A stretch of DNA of 64,000 bases. Origin: Limanda limanda (lineage: Eukaryota; Chordata; Actinopteri; Pleuronectiformes; Pleuronectidae). The position numbers and the translations under genes were made by a program. The notes under the pieces are model-generated. The model was not told the origin of the DNA. It saw nothing but the letters and a program-made list of their open reading frames with translations, and did no database searches. Below, piece by piece: positions 36,511 to 51,358 of this stretch; within the stretch, counting starts at the first letter, position 1, and every line of letters starts with the position of its first letter. The stretch lies in assembly GCF_963576545.1 (NCBI RefSeq), contig NC_083637.1:23914507-23978506 (forward strand), in the 5' to 3' direction.

Positions 36511-39500
36511 CAGGGGTAATACCCAGTCAGTGGTTCAGTCCAGGTCATTTGTCGGACTGGGATATCATTGCAAGTAGTTGAGCAGGATTTCATATAGCCT
36601 GTGGAGGGGTGTGGTACATTCTGGAGGGGGCTCAACATCTGTGATTCATTGTTACTCACCCGTCACAGAGGTGCTATCACTGCTGCGTATGCAATTTTCC
36701 ATGTATCTGTCTGTATACAGAGCAGCACAAGACATTCTTAATAGGTGTTGAAAGTGTTGTTGTGTAGGTGGTTATTGAGGAAGTAAGACCTGTAAACCCC
36801 TTTACCCAGGGTGGATACAGCTGTTCATAAAAGTCCTATAAGTTGGGAACAGATTCACAATACGAGCCCGGTTCTGTTTGGCCGCCGCTGGCCATTTGGA
36901 TATCCTGTGTTTGAACCTGCATTCGTTTGGAGATACAAGGGAAAGATAGCAGCACATGCAGAGTTCCATATGTATTCAAGATACTCATACCTCAGGAATT
37001 GGCTGAGCATTGAGAATGATTTCGAGAGTCAAAAACAAAACAGGAAACAGACATTAATCAAACTAGTATGGCATTCAGTACAACACACACTGCAATAGGT
37101 CTGCCTTCCCCTTAAATTCAAGCAAGCTGCACAAAATTACACAGTCGTAGATTTCAGTATATGGCTATTTTTTAATCATCATCTAGTAAGTCCTGATTTT
37201 TGACTTTTTGTCAGTAGTTCATTGTTATCCTGCTGACAAACAAACAAACAAACAAACCAACCAACCAACAAACTAACAAACAAACAAGAACATATCCTTG
37301 TAGGCAGAGGTAACAATGTTTATCATATGTGTTGTATCACTTGAAATGTGCTATACAAATAAACTTTTATTGCCTTACCTGGTAATTACATTCTCCTACA
37401 GTTTCTTAACCTTTATGATTTATGTGACATGACTCACCAGCTATGTATAAAGCTAATGTTAGGCTATAAACAAACGACATAGCTGTTGGCTGACTTTACC
37501 ACTTTTAAGCTTTTAACTGGATTTGGCGCACATACGTCTTCTGAAAAAGCAACCGAAATTTTTTAAAACATGCCAAAGCTTAAAAAAAATCATGAGTGGA
37601 CTTTGAACTGATAGTAAAATGACATTTCTTTACTTTATCTTTTGATTTTAGGCACAGTGGTACTATATAAAGCTACATGCTAACCTCATCATGCTAACAT
37701 GAGCTCATCACTTTGCTTACATTTGTTAAATAGTAGCGAGCTAAAGCTGAGACTGAAATGTCATTAACTTAACTATAAATAAAAAATAGTACAACTATAA
37801 ATTCAAATATGAGACAATAGAACACCTTCACTTACAATATGAAAAATCATGGCATCACAAAGTTGGATTCATCATCTGGGAACCAGGAACCATTCCAAAG
37901 CTGCTGAGATTTTTCACTCTGGACTAAAGTGGTAAATATAATTAACCATTAATATATGCATATATACAATATGTACAATTTGACACATTGGATAATGGTA
38001 TAATTGATTTCAATATAAACTTAATTACAAGATAATATTTCAAAACTTGAAAGGCTATGGAAATTGTAAAAAATATATAAATACAATTTAATAAATATCA
38101 TAATATAATAATATAAAGTAGTACATATCAAATAAAAGGTCTACACCAATTTAGGTTATAAAAACATTGTGTAGCTATGTCTTTTAAGGAATATGTACAG
38201 TGAGAAACACAGTATTTAAAAGGAGCTTGAACTGTAGCTTTTAAGTTGAGTACATGAGCTCCACAGGTGTCAGCAGCAGTGACACACTTTACAGTAAGCT
38301 GCTGCGACAAAGAACAAAGGTGAACCAGCGTGACATCAGTATATGACATGTCATATGGGATATCTTTTCAAAATCGGAACTGACATATTGTGAAAGACAT
38401 GAGAACGTTGGCTTCCTCTCATTCCCACCACCCCATTAGACTGATGTGCACGGGCCAGGTTATGTGCAGAAGCTGCAATCAGGTGCAGGAATCCAGATCA
38501 TCCAGAAGTTACAACAATAGATGCGATTTAAGCAGGAGTGACACATATGTCTACCATCCTCGATGTTGCTATGCTGCCAAAAAACAGTGGATTATTTGGA
38601 TGGTTGTGAGTCTATGGTTACGTAGAGGTGATTGTTTAGAAACAGAAGAGTGGACTTCCTCTCATGCCTCCCTGAGCCTTTGAGTCTTTGTTTTTGCACT
38701 GAATAGAATCTGAAAAGCAGGAAACGAGTGTTGTTGCATGAGCAATCTTCTTATTACCGCTCATTGTGAGTCTTAAATCAAAGGTGATTTGGGCCAGATT
38801 TATGACCCTGAGACACTTATTTGACCTTTTTAAAGTTACTTTTGCCACTTTAATGTTCTTCCCTTTAAAAATTGAAATTGTACCACGGTGCACTGTTGTT
38901 CAGAACGACATGATGCCTATTGCACAAGAATTAACAAGCTGCCCTGTGAAAGACAAATGTGCAGTACAATATGTGTTAGCATTACCTGCAAATACCTTAT
39001 CGGCACAGATTGCTACATCTCTTACCCAGGAAAGAAAAACCTCCTTTACTAAAGGTTGAAGTCTGTTTGGGACCTTATCTTTATTTATACTTCACAATAA
39101 GCAGTGTGATTTGAAGAGGGGAAAGGGTGGAGTAGTATTTCTTCTGAGTCATGCAGTTTACTACTCATAATGCATAAAGAAATCTCTCACAAAGGACTAG
39201 TGGAGACACCTTAAGTTTGAGATAAAGTTAGCACGTAAGCCTTTGAACATTTATTGGATTTAAGTGTAGAATGAATGCTTTAGCCTCAGATATAGAACAT
39301 GTGTGTTGTGTATTTTAAGATAAGGAATGTCTTGCAGGTCCTGTTTGTGTTGAGTAAATACGCAATACATTTTCTCAGTCATGCTCAGTCAGATACTAAA
39401 ATGCACCTCAATCTGGGTCTGAGGCTCACCTGGGAAGCAATAAAAACAGTCTTACATGTCTTACTCATTTGCCATAGTAACTAAAACATATATAAAAGAA

Positions 39501-40257
39501 ATAGGTGGCACCGCACCATACTTCAGATAACACAGATAAAAAAATTGAGAGGAGTTTCCTGCAGCGATGTTTAGGAGAAGTTTGAGGTTCCAGTTGACCA
39601 TGTGAATGAGTCACAGGTTTGTTTTTAGTGAAAACACCCATCTATGGTCTCAAGCTATGAAGTCATTGGCTTTTTGCCTTGACATGTTGTGAAGCAGTCG
39701 CTTGTCTCCGACCTACTTTACACAAAGCTATGTGTCAGCAGACAACCCAACCAGCAAGGTATTTGATCATCCCTGTCTGTCTCTTTGCCAAGACTGATTG
39801 ATTCAACTGCAAGAAAGCTCAGCAAAAAAAAATTATCAAAACTGTAATTGATTCATCCACATGGCATTTTGTCGATCCAGGAGCAGAGTACAAATTTATC
39901 CTGTGGACGGCAAACTTTTTCCCTTTTCTGTACCCATGGGACACCTCACAGCACCTTCTAGGGTTCGGAGTATATTTCCATTCCGCTGACTGGGAGTTTT
40001 TCATGTTCTCAGTAAGGGTCTAAGTGTAGAGGATTTCACTGCTTTCATCATGTGAAAGGCCCTCTCAGACTATATTTAACAGTTGATCTGTTTCAACTCT
40101 CAAACCACAAAAGGCTTCAACAGTTATTTATAGAGCTGTAATAAAAGTAAGTTCCCTTTTCAAAGATGAATTTTGTTGGAGCAAGTTGTGCTTGGATGGC
40201 TAATATAGTCGAGAGTTGGACATAACAGAGAGGAATTTGTTTATGCATACTTTTTTG

Positions 40258-40400
40258 AGTTGTTGATCTCAAATGAATAGTTCAACATTTGAGGAAAAAT
40301 CTATATTTACTGGCTTGCATGGAAAAGACAGTTAAAGGTGTTAGCAGGATAGATGTTCATAGTCATGCTAGCTTGTAAGTTTATAGGAAGGTCTAGTGTG
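40258..40400 (+). repeat. Fish dispersed repeat fragment
   Basis: AGTTCAACATTTGAGGAAAA and CATGCTAGCTTGTAAG match the family of the 26.15-kb copy, degenerate. Confidence 0.45.
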
Positions 40401-41633
40401 AAAATATACAATGGATGGATCCTTTTTTAAGCGCTCCTGGTTTTGGTAGTCAAATCAGCTCACTTTTAGACTCTGTGTTGATGCCTATAGATTTCAGCAG
40501 CCATTTTTTGCCCCATAAGATTATGCTGTAGCCAATGATTCCAATAGTACCATTCCTTCGCACACACACATTTATTCCACTTCAAGATCTAAAAGTTACG
40601 TGTTTCTATCCAGAATGATTTTGTTTATTATTGTTATGAAAGGCACTTTACAGTGAAGAGTGCGTTTCTGGTTTGCATAAAAGGTTTCAAAAAAATGCAT
40701 GGGCTTTTTGTTCGCAATGGTTTTGTGGATTCTAGAAAAATTCCTCTAATTTGTTCCACATGTGTCTGTGATAAGATTAGTTTGATAATTTAATACAATC
40801 CCGTACAGAGGGACCAAACCCTGCTCAAACAACGAGTACACATGAAGCATGACTCATTGCACTGCTCCCTTTTACAGAGAGGTGACCCCGTGTACCACCC
40901 CACACCCAACCGCCCCTCCGCTGACTCCTCTGACACAGATGTTACATTACAAGAGCACAGAGATTGTCCAGAGTCCAACTCTGAGATAAGGATGAGACAC
41001 ACTGACACACAGACACAAAAACACACACAGACACACACACACAGGATGTTAGACTGAGGGGGGATGTTGTGTGTGATATGTTGAACAATGGGGGGATGAA
41101 GATATGGAAAACAAAAACTGGTTTGTGGTTCAAGGCTATAATTTTCCCTTACCGATGTCAGACACTTAATTACTTTATAACTTACCTGCAGAGTTGATGC
41201 GGTTGACTGCAGATTCAAAGTGTCTCTGATAAGGATGAAGGGAGAGTACTTGAAGTCATTATTGACTCATGGCGAGACTCTAAAACAATAACTGCACCTT
41301 TTGTTTGCATAATAATACTCAGTGACAAGTGGGATCAAGACTACACTTGCAGGTAATTATAAAACCAATCAAATGTATACATGCAGACTGATACTCACAA
41401 ACAGTACACAAGTACACACTCCCACAGAGAGATCCCCACAGATCAACAGAACACACAAACACACACACACACGCACACTAGTTGCATAACAGTTTCCTCA
41501 CAGGAGTGGAATGAAACCGAACCCTGGTCCTTGAAGGAAAACAAACAGAGGTTCTGCTCAGCCTGTGGTAGGAAAACTCCCTCCCTCCCACTCGGCCTCC
41601 CTCCTCCCACACTGACCCGCCCCGGTCCAGCAC

Positions 41634-41640
41634 TATATCA
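41634..41640 (+). promoter_or_regulatory. Weak TATA-like box of keratin D
   Basis: TATATCA about 105 bases upstream of the start codon. Not a consensus match; placed by analogy with keratins A and B. Confidence 0.35.
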
Positions 41641-41742
41641 GGAGCCTCCCCTCCATCAAACCCTTAGTCCTGCTGCAGTCTACAGCTTTACAACAGTCCT
41701 CTCTCCTCGTGTCCTCTCGTGACCAGCAGACAGTCAGCCATC

Positions 41743-44735
41743 ATGTACCAGAGCCGCAGCATCATCTCCGGCCCGGCCACAATTAGACAGAGCCGCAGCT
41801 ATGTTTCAAGTTCTCTTCCCCACAAGGCTCAAAGTATGTCAGGATTCAACACCAGATCCTCTCGCATCTCTTCTTCCCAGGGGCGCAACCTCTCCGCCGG
41901 GTTTTCAGGTGGCTACAACTTTGACCTGTCCAACGCCCTGGACTCCAACGTGCAACCGAACGAGAAGGCCACCATGCAGAACCTGAACGACCGTCTGGCC
42001 ACCTACCTGGATAAGGTCCGCTCTCTGGAGGCAGCCAACAACAAGCTGGAGATCCAGATCAGAGAATACTACGAGCAGAAGGGGCCTGCAGCAGAGAGGG
42101 ACCACAGCAACTACTGGGCCATCATCAATGACCTGAAGGACAAGGTATATTGTGTACAAACCTCGACAGCTTTAACACCACAAGTTAAATGTTTGCAGTG
42201 CAGTTAATGATTATCGAGAGAAGATTTGAAGAGGGTAAAAAAGTAACAAATTGTCACGTCAGGTCATGTCTATGTCCCGACAATTTCCCTGATGTATGGG
42301 GTCAAGGAAGTGTATATAATTTTCTGTAACCATAGAGTGTTTGATGTGTTTGATGAGGTTTTTTGAGTGACAGTTTAGAATTAAATTATTTCTCAACCAT
42401 AAACATTAACAAAAAAGGTTGTCAAGTGCTGTGAAGCATGTTGCAGAGCGACTGTGATGAGTCAGATGCAGCTTTGTCACTAAAAAGAGTCCGCTTCTGG
42501 GGCAGCCTATTGGCAAACAAATCAAAAATTAAAACCATTCGATGAACTACTATACAGTACGTAATTGCTATATATTTGAATTTACACCCTCTCCCCCTGT
42601 TGCTGCTTTTCAATAAGATCGCTGGTGCCACCATCGGAAACGCCAACATCCTGCTCCAGATTGACAACTCCAAACTGGCTGCTGATGACTTCAGGACCAA
42701 GTAAGCATGAGTCTGGATACTTCTGTGGCCCTAGCCTCATCTTGGAGAAGAAGTTGTAGTTGTTGCTCATCACCCCTCTGTTTCCTTTTCAAACTTATTA
42801 GATTCGAGCATGAGCTGATGATGCGCCAGTCCGTCGAGGCTGACATCGGAAACCTTCGCCGCCTGCTTGACCAGACCACCCTGACCAAGGCCGACTTAGA
42901 GATGCAGATCGAGAGCCTGCAGGATGAGCTAGCCTATCTCAAGAGGAATCACGCAGAGGTGACTGATGCACTTCCTCCTGCTATGATAAATACCGCTTGC
43001 TATTATAACGTGAATCTGCTTCAACACACCTGTAGATATCTTAAACTCTGCCAAAAGATCTTAACTCTGACTTCTCCCTGCTCCCATTGGCTGTTTAGGA
43101 GCTGGAAGCGATGCGCTCTCAGCTTAGCGGAACCATCAACGTGGAGGTCGATGCCGCACCCCAGCAGGACCTCAACAAAGTCATGGATGAGATCCGTGCC
43201 CAGTACGAAGCCATCACTGACAAACACCGTCGCGACCAGGAGTCCTGGTTTACTGAGAAGGTGAGAAGGTTTACCCATAAACAAAGGCACCATATCCCAC
43301 ACTTTGCAAATGACTGGGTTCACTCCCTCCGCAGTCTAACCTGTAATTAAACATAATCCTCTGTGAAAGCAATCACCAAGACTTCTAAACGTTACTTTAT
43401 TTCTCTTTTCAGTCTGCAACCCTGACCAAGGAGGTGGCCATGAGCACAGAATCAATCCAGACGTCCAAGACAGAGATCAATGACCTGCGGCGCACACTGC
43501 AGGGCCTGGAGATCGAGCTGCAGTCTCAGCTCAGCATGGTGAAACCACCCCCCACCCTCTCAAACCCAAACCATCTGTTCTCCTCTCACTGATCATGCCT
43601 TATATGAGCAAAATTCCCCGGTCCCTTCCTTGCTAGAGGGGGGGGGGGGGGGGGGAACTGAGAAACAGCCAGTGTTCGAGGGTCAGGAGAAGAAGGGAGG
43701 TTGAAGGAGGAGGACTTTACTGAAAGATAGAAAGCAGGGGGGGAGAGGGAGAGAGATAATAATGATGGGAGCTGAATTTGAGAGGAAGGAGGGGCTCCCG
43801 CTGGGGAAAACATATTATAGACATCTGCTCAATTTCTGAAAGCGCATCACAGAGCTTGAAGTAACCTGCAGGAATGCTGGAGTGGATTCGCCCCAAAATG
43901 TTGTACTCTCACTCCCATGTGTGTGCCCAGCTGGAATGAATCCTTTAATACTACCTGCAGGAGCAACACACTGCTCCTGTGCAACAGTGGAGCAGTAGTG
44001 AAGAGAAGACACATGTATTAAAAACCATCTACAAACAATTACGCTAATTATTCCTCCAAAAAGGAACGCAGACATGCCCTCGTGTCTGTCTGACATATAT
44101 AATCCAGGGTGGGGCGGGTGGAGACATACTCCGGCTTGAAATTGTCACAACTCTCACAAATGATTCACAACAAATGAAATCGGCCTGTTGCAATTCCCGT
44201 GCAAAAACTGACCTATGTTTTTCCTTTACCTCTCCAACAGAAAGGGGCGCTGGAGAACACGTTAGCAGAGACAGATCATCGTTACGGCGCCATGCTCTCG
44301 GGCTACCAGAACACAATCAACATGCTTGAGGGCGAGCTTGGCAACGTGCGCAGCAGCATCGAGCAGCAGGGTCAGGAATACAAGATGCTGCTGGACATCA
44401 AGACCAGGCTGGAGCAGGAGATCGCCACCTACAGGAGCCTGCTGGAAGGAGAAGAGTCCAGGTAGGCAGAGCGATACAAAAACATACAGACTCATGCTCA
44501 TACCAATTATTAAGAAGATATGCACGTGGCCTCTCGTCTAACTCTTTGACTTTGCTGTTTCCTTCCGTCTCCCTCATGACAGACCCGCTACAGGAGGTAA
44601 GAGATGTCTGCTTTAACACGATTTCACATAATCAAAGTGTAAATAGTGTAATAACAGACATCATGATCTTTTCTTTTCTTTTTAACAGGGAGCTCAAAGA
44701 CCACAGTGACCACCACTGTGCGCAGTTCCAGCTAG
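41743..44735 (+). CDS. Type I keratin D, eight coding exons
   Basis: Exons: 41743..42144, 42618..42700, 42802..42958, 43099..43260, 43413..43538, 44241..44461, 44583..44596, 44689..44735; 403 residues. The head (1-72) begins [19 protein letters not shown] and is Ser/Arg-rich. The rod runs from [19 protein letters not shown] to [19 protein letters not shown] (about 73-381), closest of the four to the human consensus of K13/K14/K15-type keratins. The tail is only about 20 residues and ends TTTVRSSS. As an acidic keratin it should heterodimerise with a type II keratin. The rod exons have the family lengths. A 14-nt penultimate microexon (ACCCGCTACAGGAG) is required for phase. I chose ATG 41743 because the frame upstream has no earlier ATG. 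Subtype within type I is uncertain. Confidence 0.93.
43638..43655 (+). repeat. Poly-G run in keratin D intron
   Basis: About 18 consecutive G in the fifth intron of keratin D, able to form a quadruplex on the coding strand; prone to sequencing error. Confidence 0.85.
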
Positions 44736-44962
44736 AAGGTCCATCTGGCAGGACAAGCTGTTCTCCGAAACGCACACACACGCACACACACTCACTGACT
44801 AATTAAAGTTGTAACACAAAATGAAACTGTACCTGAAAAAAACTGAGAAATGTTGAGAGAGAGAAAGAGAAGCCTGTGTCAAAGTTTAAGCATGAAACAT
44901 CTGAAGTTGAGAAGAAGAACTACATGACGTACTGTGTGTGCTTGTGTGTGTGTGACTGAAAA

Positions 44963-44968
44963 AATAAA
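44963..44968 (+). terminator. Keratin D polyadenylation signal
   Basis: AATAAA about 228 bases after the stop codon; the 3' UTR contains a CA and a GT run. Confidence 0.65.
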
Positions 44969-45392
44969 TCTGCTGGTGAACATGAAACTCGTGTCGTTTT
45001 GTGACTTTGCAGAGGGTCTTCCTCTTTTTCCATAACACCGGCCTGTTTGTGCAGTCGTCCTGGCAACCGCATTACGTTTCGGGAGGTGGGATGTGAGGGT
45101 TTGCGGAAATCTATCTTACGTAACAGGAGATGTTGTCAGGAAAGGGTGAACAATGGTTCCCAGCTCCCAGTGTGGAAAGCATTAGTTTCCAGAGAAGAGC
45201 GAGTGTTAATCTCAATGCTCTCATGATTAAAAGCAGAGCAGGAAAAACTTTCAGAAAAGTGCAAGTTATGTAAACAAATAAAAGCGAATGACCCAAAGAG
45301 GTTTCTTAAACAAGACACACCCTGGGGACTGACTAATCTTTGCCCCCACAGACTTTTCAACACTGTTACATGAAGCCTGTCACCTAGTTACA

Positions 45393-45429
<37 letters not shown>

Positions 45430-46369
45430 CTCACGGCAGTAACACTTAGCGGTAATGCAAACACTGACTAACCAAACAAAGAGAGTCACTGTGGAAACAG
45501 GTGCCATTTGGTACCGCACTTTGGCCTCTGTTTATGACCAATGAGCTGCTGTGATAAAGTGCTGTGAAGGGTGGGGCACCTCGGCCGCTGCACCATGACT
45601 TCATACATGTTTCTTGTGAAAGAGAGGCAGGGAACTGTTGTGTCCATGTGGTGTGTGTTAGAGAGACACAAGCAGAGAGGGAGTGAGAGCAGCACTTGAG
45701 CCGCTGCACTCGGTAAAGGTCAGCGTCGGATATTACAGAAAGATCCTATGAGGAATTTGTGATTCCTGAACGATGGTGTAATGTGGGTTTTGGAGAAGGG
45801 AGAGATTACAGAGAGGATCCGATTTCAAAATCCAGCCCCCCCCCCGCCCTGAGGAGCCTCACGCAGCCATATTTGGACCCATTTCTCTTGCACACTGTTA
45901 TAATGATAGTTGATGACAAAGCCCTTCGAGTTATGCTTGTAATTAGATGTGAAAATCCAAAGCAGAAGTCGTGAAGACACGTTGCGTCAAGATCCGACCA
46001 TTTTACACAGATCAGTGTTAAACCCACTTAGCCTGCTGAGGAAAAACTGCTACAGAGCAAAGATATGGCAAATGATAAACTCTGAGGATGCTTCATCTCT
46101 GAGATATTTGTCTATTGTATTGAGTACATTGCTTTCAAGTTGTTTCCCATGTTTATTATATGCACCGCTGTCTGTCTCTCTCTGGGTGTGATCTGTAGAA
46201 TATCTTTGGTTAAATGACAGAATGTGATATATAGATCATATCTCATGCATTTAAGAATATAGACCTGAGTATGTGATGTTGCCCTAATGCTAAACAGGTT
46301 AGAAGAAAGACCCCATTGTTTAATTTTGATAGTTTTGGGTTCACTTATTAACTGCAGAAATGGCTTGAG

Positions 46370-46570
46370 ACAGTGTAAATAGTTGAGAAATAGTTTGACA
46401 TTTTGAGAAACATGCTTGTTGGCTGACTCGTGGAGGGGTAGATGATAAATATTCTCATCTCTGTATGCAAAATATGTATCTGTGTTGTACATGTAAATTT
46501 GTAGGTTTGGGAAACAATGACACAGTTTACTTTGAGCATGCGCACCTTTTTGTGCTATGAAGATATGCAA
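46370..46570 (+). repeat. Fish dispersed repeat fragment
   Basis: AGTTTGACATTTTGAGAAAC..CTTGTTGGCTGAC and later phrases match the 40.26-kb family. The 175-codon minus-strand ORF overlapping it is an accident of this repeat. Confidence 0.5.
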
Positions 46571-49500
46571 GGAACAACAACAAAAACGAAAACTATAAAT
46601 TTGTTCTTTCGATTTTCTCAGTTTGCTAGTGGATAACAAACGAGAAGAAGAATCTAATTAATCCGCTGAATAAAATCTCTATCTTCTGGCCTGGCATGCT
46701 TGTTTGAGCATCTTTGTCCCTTTTATGTTCTTGTCTGGACCGATTTCTTTTGTAAAGCAAAGGTTGTGTGGAAGGAGATTTCTTTTTTAAAGTGAGAGTA
46801 AAATATCCTTTAAAACAATATCCACAGTGGTGCAGACAAGGCAATAGACTGTTTATCAAGATGGACGACACCTCTCCACTTCCTCCCACTATGTAGAAAT
46901 GAAGCCTCCCCGACAGACAAGCTCGACCAATCGCAAGCTCGATCATCTTATAAACATACATACCTGTAGACAATAAACACAATTTACCTCAATGCAGAAG
47001 TGTTAGTTACATCACTATCTGAATTGTTATGATAGCCTGAGTTAAGACTGTCTCTGGAATTGAACCAAGCTACAGTGGAGGAGTCATTCCACAATTCCAA
47101 TCATCTCAATCTATTTGCTCTAGAGCCAAGTATGTTGAGCGGTGCAGTACAAACTGCAGCTAAACAAGGAGCTAGTATTTCAGAAGCAATACAACTACAT
47201 TGTCTTCCTTTTATTGAGCTGTTTTATGAATGATTACTGAACCACCACCCAGGCTGCAGAGCCGGAAATGGGAGTGCGAGAGGATTAGCTTCAATTTGTA
47301 GCAGAGCCTCACCTTGGTATAAAGAGCTGTCATTAAGAATTACTACTACAAAATGTGGGCTTGTGATGACTGCTGGATAAGGCGAAGGCAGACAAGAAAT
47401 CACAGCATAAAAAGGCAGACTGCGTGTGGCTGAACAAAGGAACACGATCAGACGCCAATTCGCCGGCAGTCATTTCTATTTTTTCTCCTCGTCGTGGCTG
47501 TCTGCCAGCCCAGGCTAGCCCAGGGCTAACGCAGAGTGAGATCATGGCAGAGGCGAAGACGTTACTCACTACATATCACAAGACTTCAGTCTAGTTGCAT
47601 TAATGCCAAGTTCATTGGGAGAAAGATGAAGGCCATCATTGTTTAGATGCTTTGATGCTGTCTCTCTTGATATTGTCAAACTGCGGAGGCAACGGTGACT
47701 TTCCCACAGTGTGTGCAACAGTTTAACGTTTCCGAAACTGAATCCCTAGCTGTGTCACAACCACAATATGTTGTTAGCGTTCAACAGGTTCAGTTACACA
47801 GAAAACAGCAGTTAAAGTTAAGAGGTAGTTCAACACCTTGGGAAATACTCTCGGCAAAAGCAAAAAGTCTTATCAGAGAGCTGACTTGACTGTAGGCCTG
47901 CTGTATCTCACTGTGGTATTTTACGAAATCACACTGCGTTCTCATATCAGAGAGATGTTTAGTTAAGTATTAATCATGTCCGCAGCACTTAAACCACATT
48001 TTGAAGTCCGTATCGGCAGGAATGTTGCCGTCTCAGGGTCAGAAAGTCCATCAAGGGCCTGGAGAGAGAGAGAGGGGTGGGGGAGACATTCTTCACTCGG
48101 CTGGCGGACTCTATTCTCAACCAGTGTTAGGTTTGACACACAAGCTGAGAGGAATGCCGAATGTCCTCGCTAAAGGTCTCAGACGCTCTATGGCATCGGA
48201 TCTCACTGTGAAAGTTGTCAAGCCGGGCTACTGAGCTGCAGCGAGGCGTAGGAACAGTTGAGAGGTGGAGAGCGGAACCAGGCCAAGAACGTTTGAGGGG
48301 CTTTCAGGGCCGGCCAGGCGTGAGACAGGTGTGATTTTTCATCCATTTGCACGGACGGGAGTTTGTTCACCATGTGCAAGCCAGACCAGTCACAATCAGT
48401 CTGTTCCCAGCATTAAAAATACAGTCATCGACTATGACCATTGTGGGTTACCAGTGCTGTTTCATTAAGAATGCACGTGGCTCTGACTGAGCAATGCATG
48501 GTGCCTGAAAGGTGGGTGTTCATTATGTAGGGCTGGTTTGAGGGACCACACCCTACTTGTAATTCTGAGAGCTTGAAGACCAGGATGGAGCCACCTGGGC
48601 GGGGCTCTCGGTGCTTACTGCAGCTTAGCAGTACTCCATCTAAACTGCATGCAATCGAAAAAGGAGAGCTTGTTTAAACAATACGTCTGATCCTGGTTCA
48701 TTTTTGTATTGTAGTGTCTGCAGAACTCATTATTATAGACTACAGTCACTTTGAATGCCTCCGTGTGGGCTGGTATGTGTACTTCCAGCATGCACTGTTT
48801 GGATAAAGTTTGTTTATACGGTAAAGCATTCTCTTGAAGTCCCCCTCTAAGATTCATAAACTGTGAGAGTAATATCCAGTGAAAGAACCACTGATGAAAA
48901 CCTCTCAGAGGCAGCATGAGGCACATTTTCCCTACAAAACTTCTACTGCTGCTACTGAAGAGTGACTCGGAGTTTCCAAATGCTGTAAGCTTGAGTTCAT
49001 GTAACTTGAAGGGTCCTAATAAACTTAAACAAAAGCTCATTCATTGCACCAGTTGTTCGAAAAAAGCAGTGGTACATAGAGAAGCAGATTTTCCTGATGT
49101 AGCACCGTCACAAATGTTCAGAAGGGGGAAAAGAAGCCATGAAACCAGGGCACCTACAATTACAATCAAAGTAAATTAAAGAGAAATGATAATGAGAGAA
49201 CATGCACGTAGGCACTGGACAGTCTGCATTTAGTGTGAGCAACATATTGAATTGTAGCTCTTATTGGTCACAGGCTGTAAACAGGGCACCTCCCTGCTTC
49301 TCCTGCAGAAGTTAAGACAATGCTGCCACCAGCTGCTGGTCTGTATGTTTAAACCACAGGACGGGTGTTCACCAGCAACCTCTTTCCAACCTCCTGGAAA
49401 AACAGATGTCGAACCTTTCACAACACATTGGTTCAGAAGTAGAGCAACCTATTTAGCAAATATAGATTGCAGATATAGATTTCTATACAATATCAGCAAA

Positions 49501-49943
49501 CTGGTTTAAGATTAAGATGTGTTGCCATGTGAGGATCGATTGTTAGAATTGTAAGACTATGAAATGGAAGTGAGGTGGGTATTTGTTTTTAACAATGCAG
49601 CAACAGCTTCGACGATGGAAGACGACTCAGTTCAGTGAGAGTCTACAAAGAACCATACACAACTTTGAAATCGTTCAAATCTTTTTTCACTCTGTTCTCT
49701 ACAAGCAGACATGTGACACACAGGAACTGTCTTCAGTGCGAAGTACTCACTGCCCACAGTGACCATGTCACAGTTAGAACCCACCAAACCTTTAAAGAGC
49801 AATGTTTTCAGATCAGATAGATCACGTGTGAATGTGCATTTGCTGTGAAGCAGTTTTAAACATGACAATACTGCCACCTTGAGGGCTGGAACAGGAATTG
49901 CTTACAGTAGGACAGGACAGTGTTGACTGTTGAACCTCCAAGA

Positions 49944-50345
49944 TTCAAGATTCAAGATTTTTTATTGTCAAATGCACAGAGATAACATGAAGCAGTCACT
50001 GGCAATGAAATACTTGGGTCACAGGCTCTCTTTAAGCAATGCTCAGTAATTTCAACCAAAAAAATAAAATAAAAATAGAAATAGTATAAAATAGAATAAA
50101 ATAGAATATCAATAAAATAGAATTTCAAAAATTTAACATAGAAAATAAAATATATATCTAAATATATATCTTTACAGACGAAGAGAAAAATAGAGCAACA
50201 ATAGTTCAATTTGTGCAGTAGTGCAAATATTCAAATATGCTTATTACGGTGCTTGTGCAAATATGCCAGGGTGCTGGTTTGATGGAGTTACTGCAGTTCA
50301 GAGGGGTTTAAAAGTCTTACGGCCTGGGGGATGAAACTGTCTCCA
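49944..50345 (+). repeat. Fish dispersed repeat (TTTATTGTCAAATGCACAG type)
   Basis: Begins with AAGATTCAAGATTCAAGATT then TTTATTGTCAAATGCACAG and ends with TTACGGCCTGGGGGATGAAA, the familiar end of a widespread fish retroposon-like repeat. A related fragment lies near 18613-18690. Confidence 0.6.
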
Positions 50346-51358
50346 GGAGCTGCACACAAATCACTTTCTTCAGTCTCCATCGTTAAATCATCCAAGTGGA
50401 AATATTTTCTTTGGGATATTCAAATGACTCTCCTAGTGTCCTGTGATGGTCTTATATCAATCTTAAAGTGGATCTGTAATCCAGACCACATATGTACAAG
50501 CACCTTTACTCAGTATGCTGTATTGGATACAGTACTTCAGTGGAAACCTGGATCAAATGGGAGATGAAGTGTGTCCCTGCATGTGCAGTTGTTTTGGTAT
50601 TTCCTACCAAACACACCAGGATTCCCACTGAATTAATTCCAACCCAACGGCACAAACACAGTTCCCCTTTCCACTATGTTGTGAGCCATGTTCTCCACCA
50701 ACACACTGATTGGACTGGTTCTCTAAAACCAAGATTAAGCTTTACTAAATAAATAACCAACTTTTACTATTAAAATAACACTCCTCCATTGTGTTTGTTG
50801 TGGTTGACACAATCCAAATAAATGTAACTGTACATGAAAACAGAGGTTCCCAAACATTTCCGCCTATGACCCCTAAAATGACTGAGCAAGCGACATGTGA
50901 CCCCTCAGGAAACTGATTTTATCAAGTTAACAAACAAAAAAAATCCCCAAAGTGATCATGTTGCGTAATTTCCTGTGGTGCTGTTTAATGACCTGTTGCA
51001 ACTGATGCAACCACCAATCTGTCAGAATCTCCTCAGGGGTCACATGATGTAAACAAAGACAATCAAAGGCAGATTATCATCGCCATGGTTTTATTTGAAA
51101 TATACCTAGTATGTTTTAGCTTTTGGAAAAAAGTATGGCTAAAATACGATCCTGCAAGATATTTAAAAATTGTATAATATTTCTGGAAATCATCTTGTGA
51201 CCATCCTCCTCTCTCTCACGACCCCACAGTTTTGCATTAGTACAAGTGAGACCTTCATATTAACACCAACCCTCATTAACAGTATTAACAGAATCTTAGT
51301 TTCCAGCCTTTTAACAAGCACAATAGGTGAATGATAGACGACACATCAAAGCATATTA

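Larger units (their letters stand above)
44985..51340. other. Intergenic interval between keratin D and SMAP1
   Basis: About 6.4 kb without a supported gene, between convergent genes. Contents: a CA tract (45396-45427), dispersed repeat fragments (46370-46570, 47820-47885, 49944-50345) and short ORFs with no splice or domain support. The keratin block ends here and unrelated genes begin. Confidence 0.5.

Noticed and set aside
36811..37098. 95-codon plus-strand ORF beginning MDTAVHKSPISW
   Set aside because: No recognisable family, no promoter or splice context, and repeat-rich surroundings; not enough to call a gene.
46112..46639. 175-codon minus-strand ORF
   Set aside because: Overlaps a degenerate dispersed fish repeat; no domain, no splice support, AT-biased composition.
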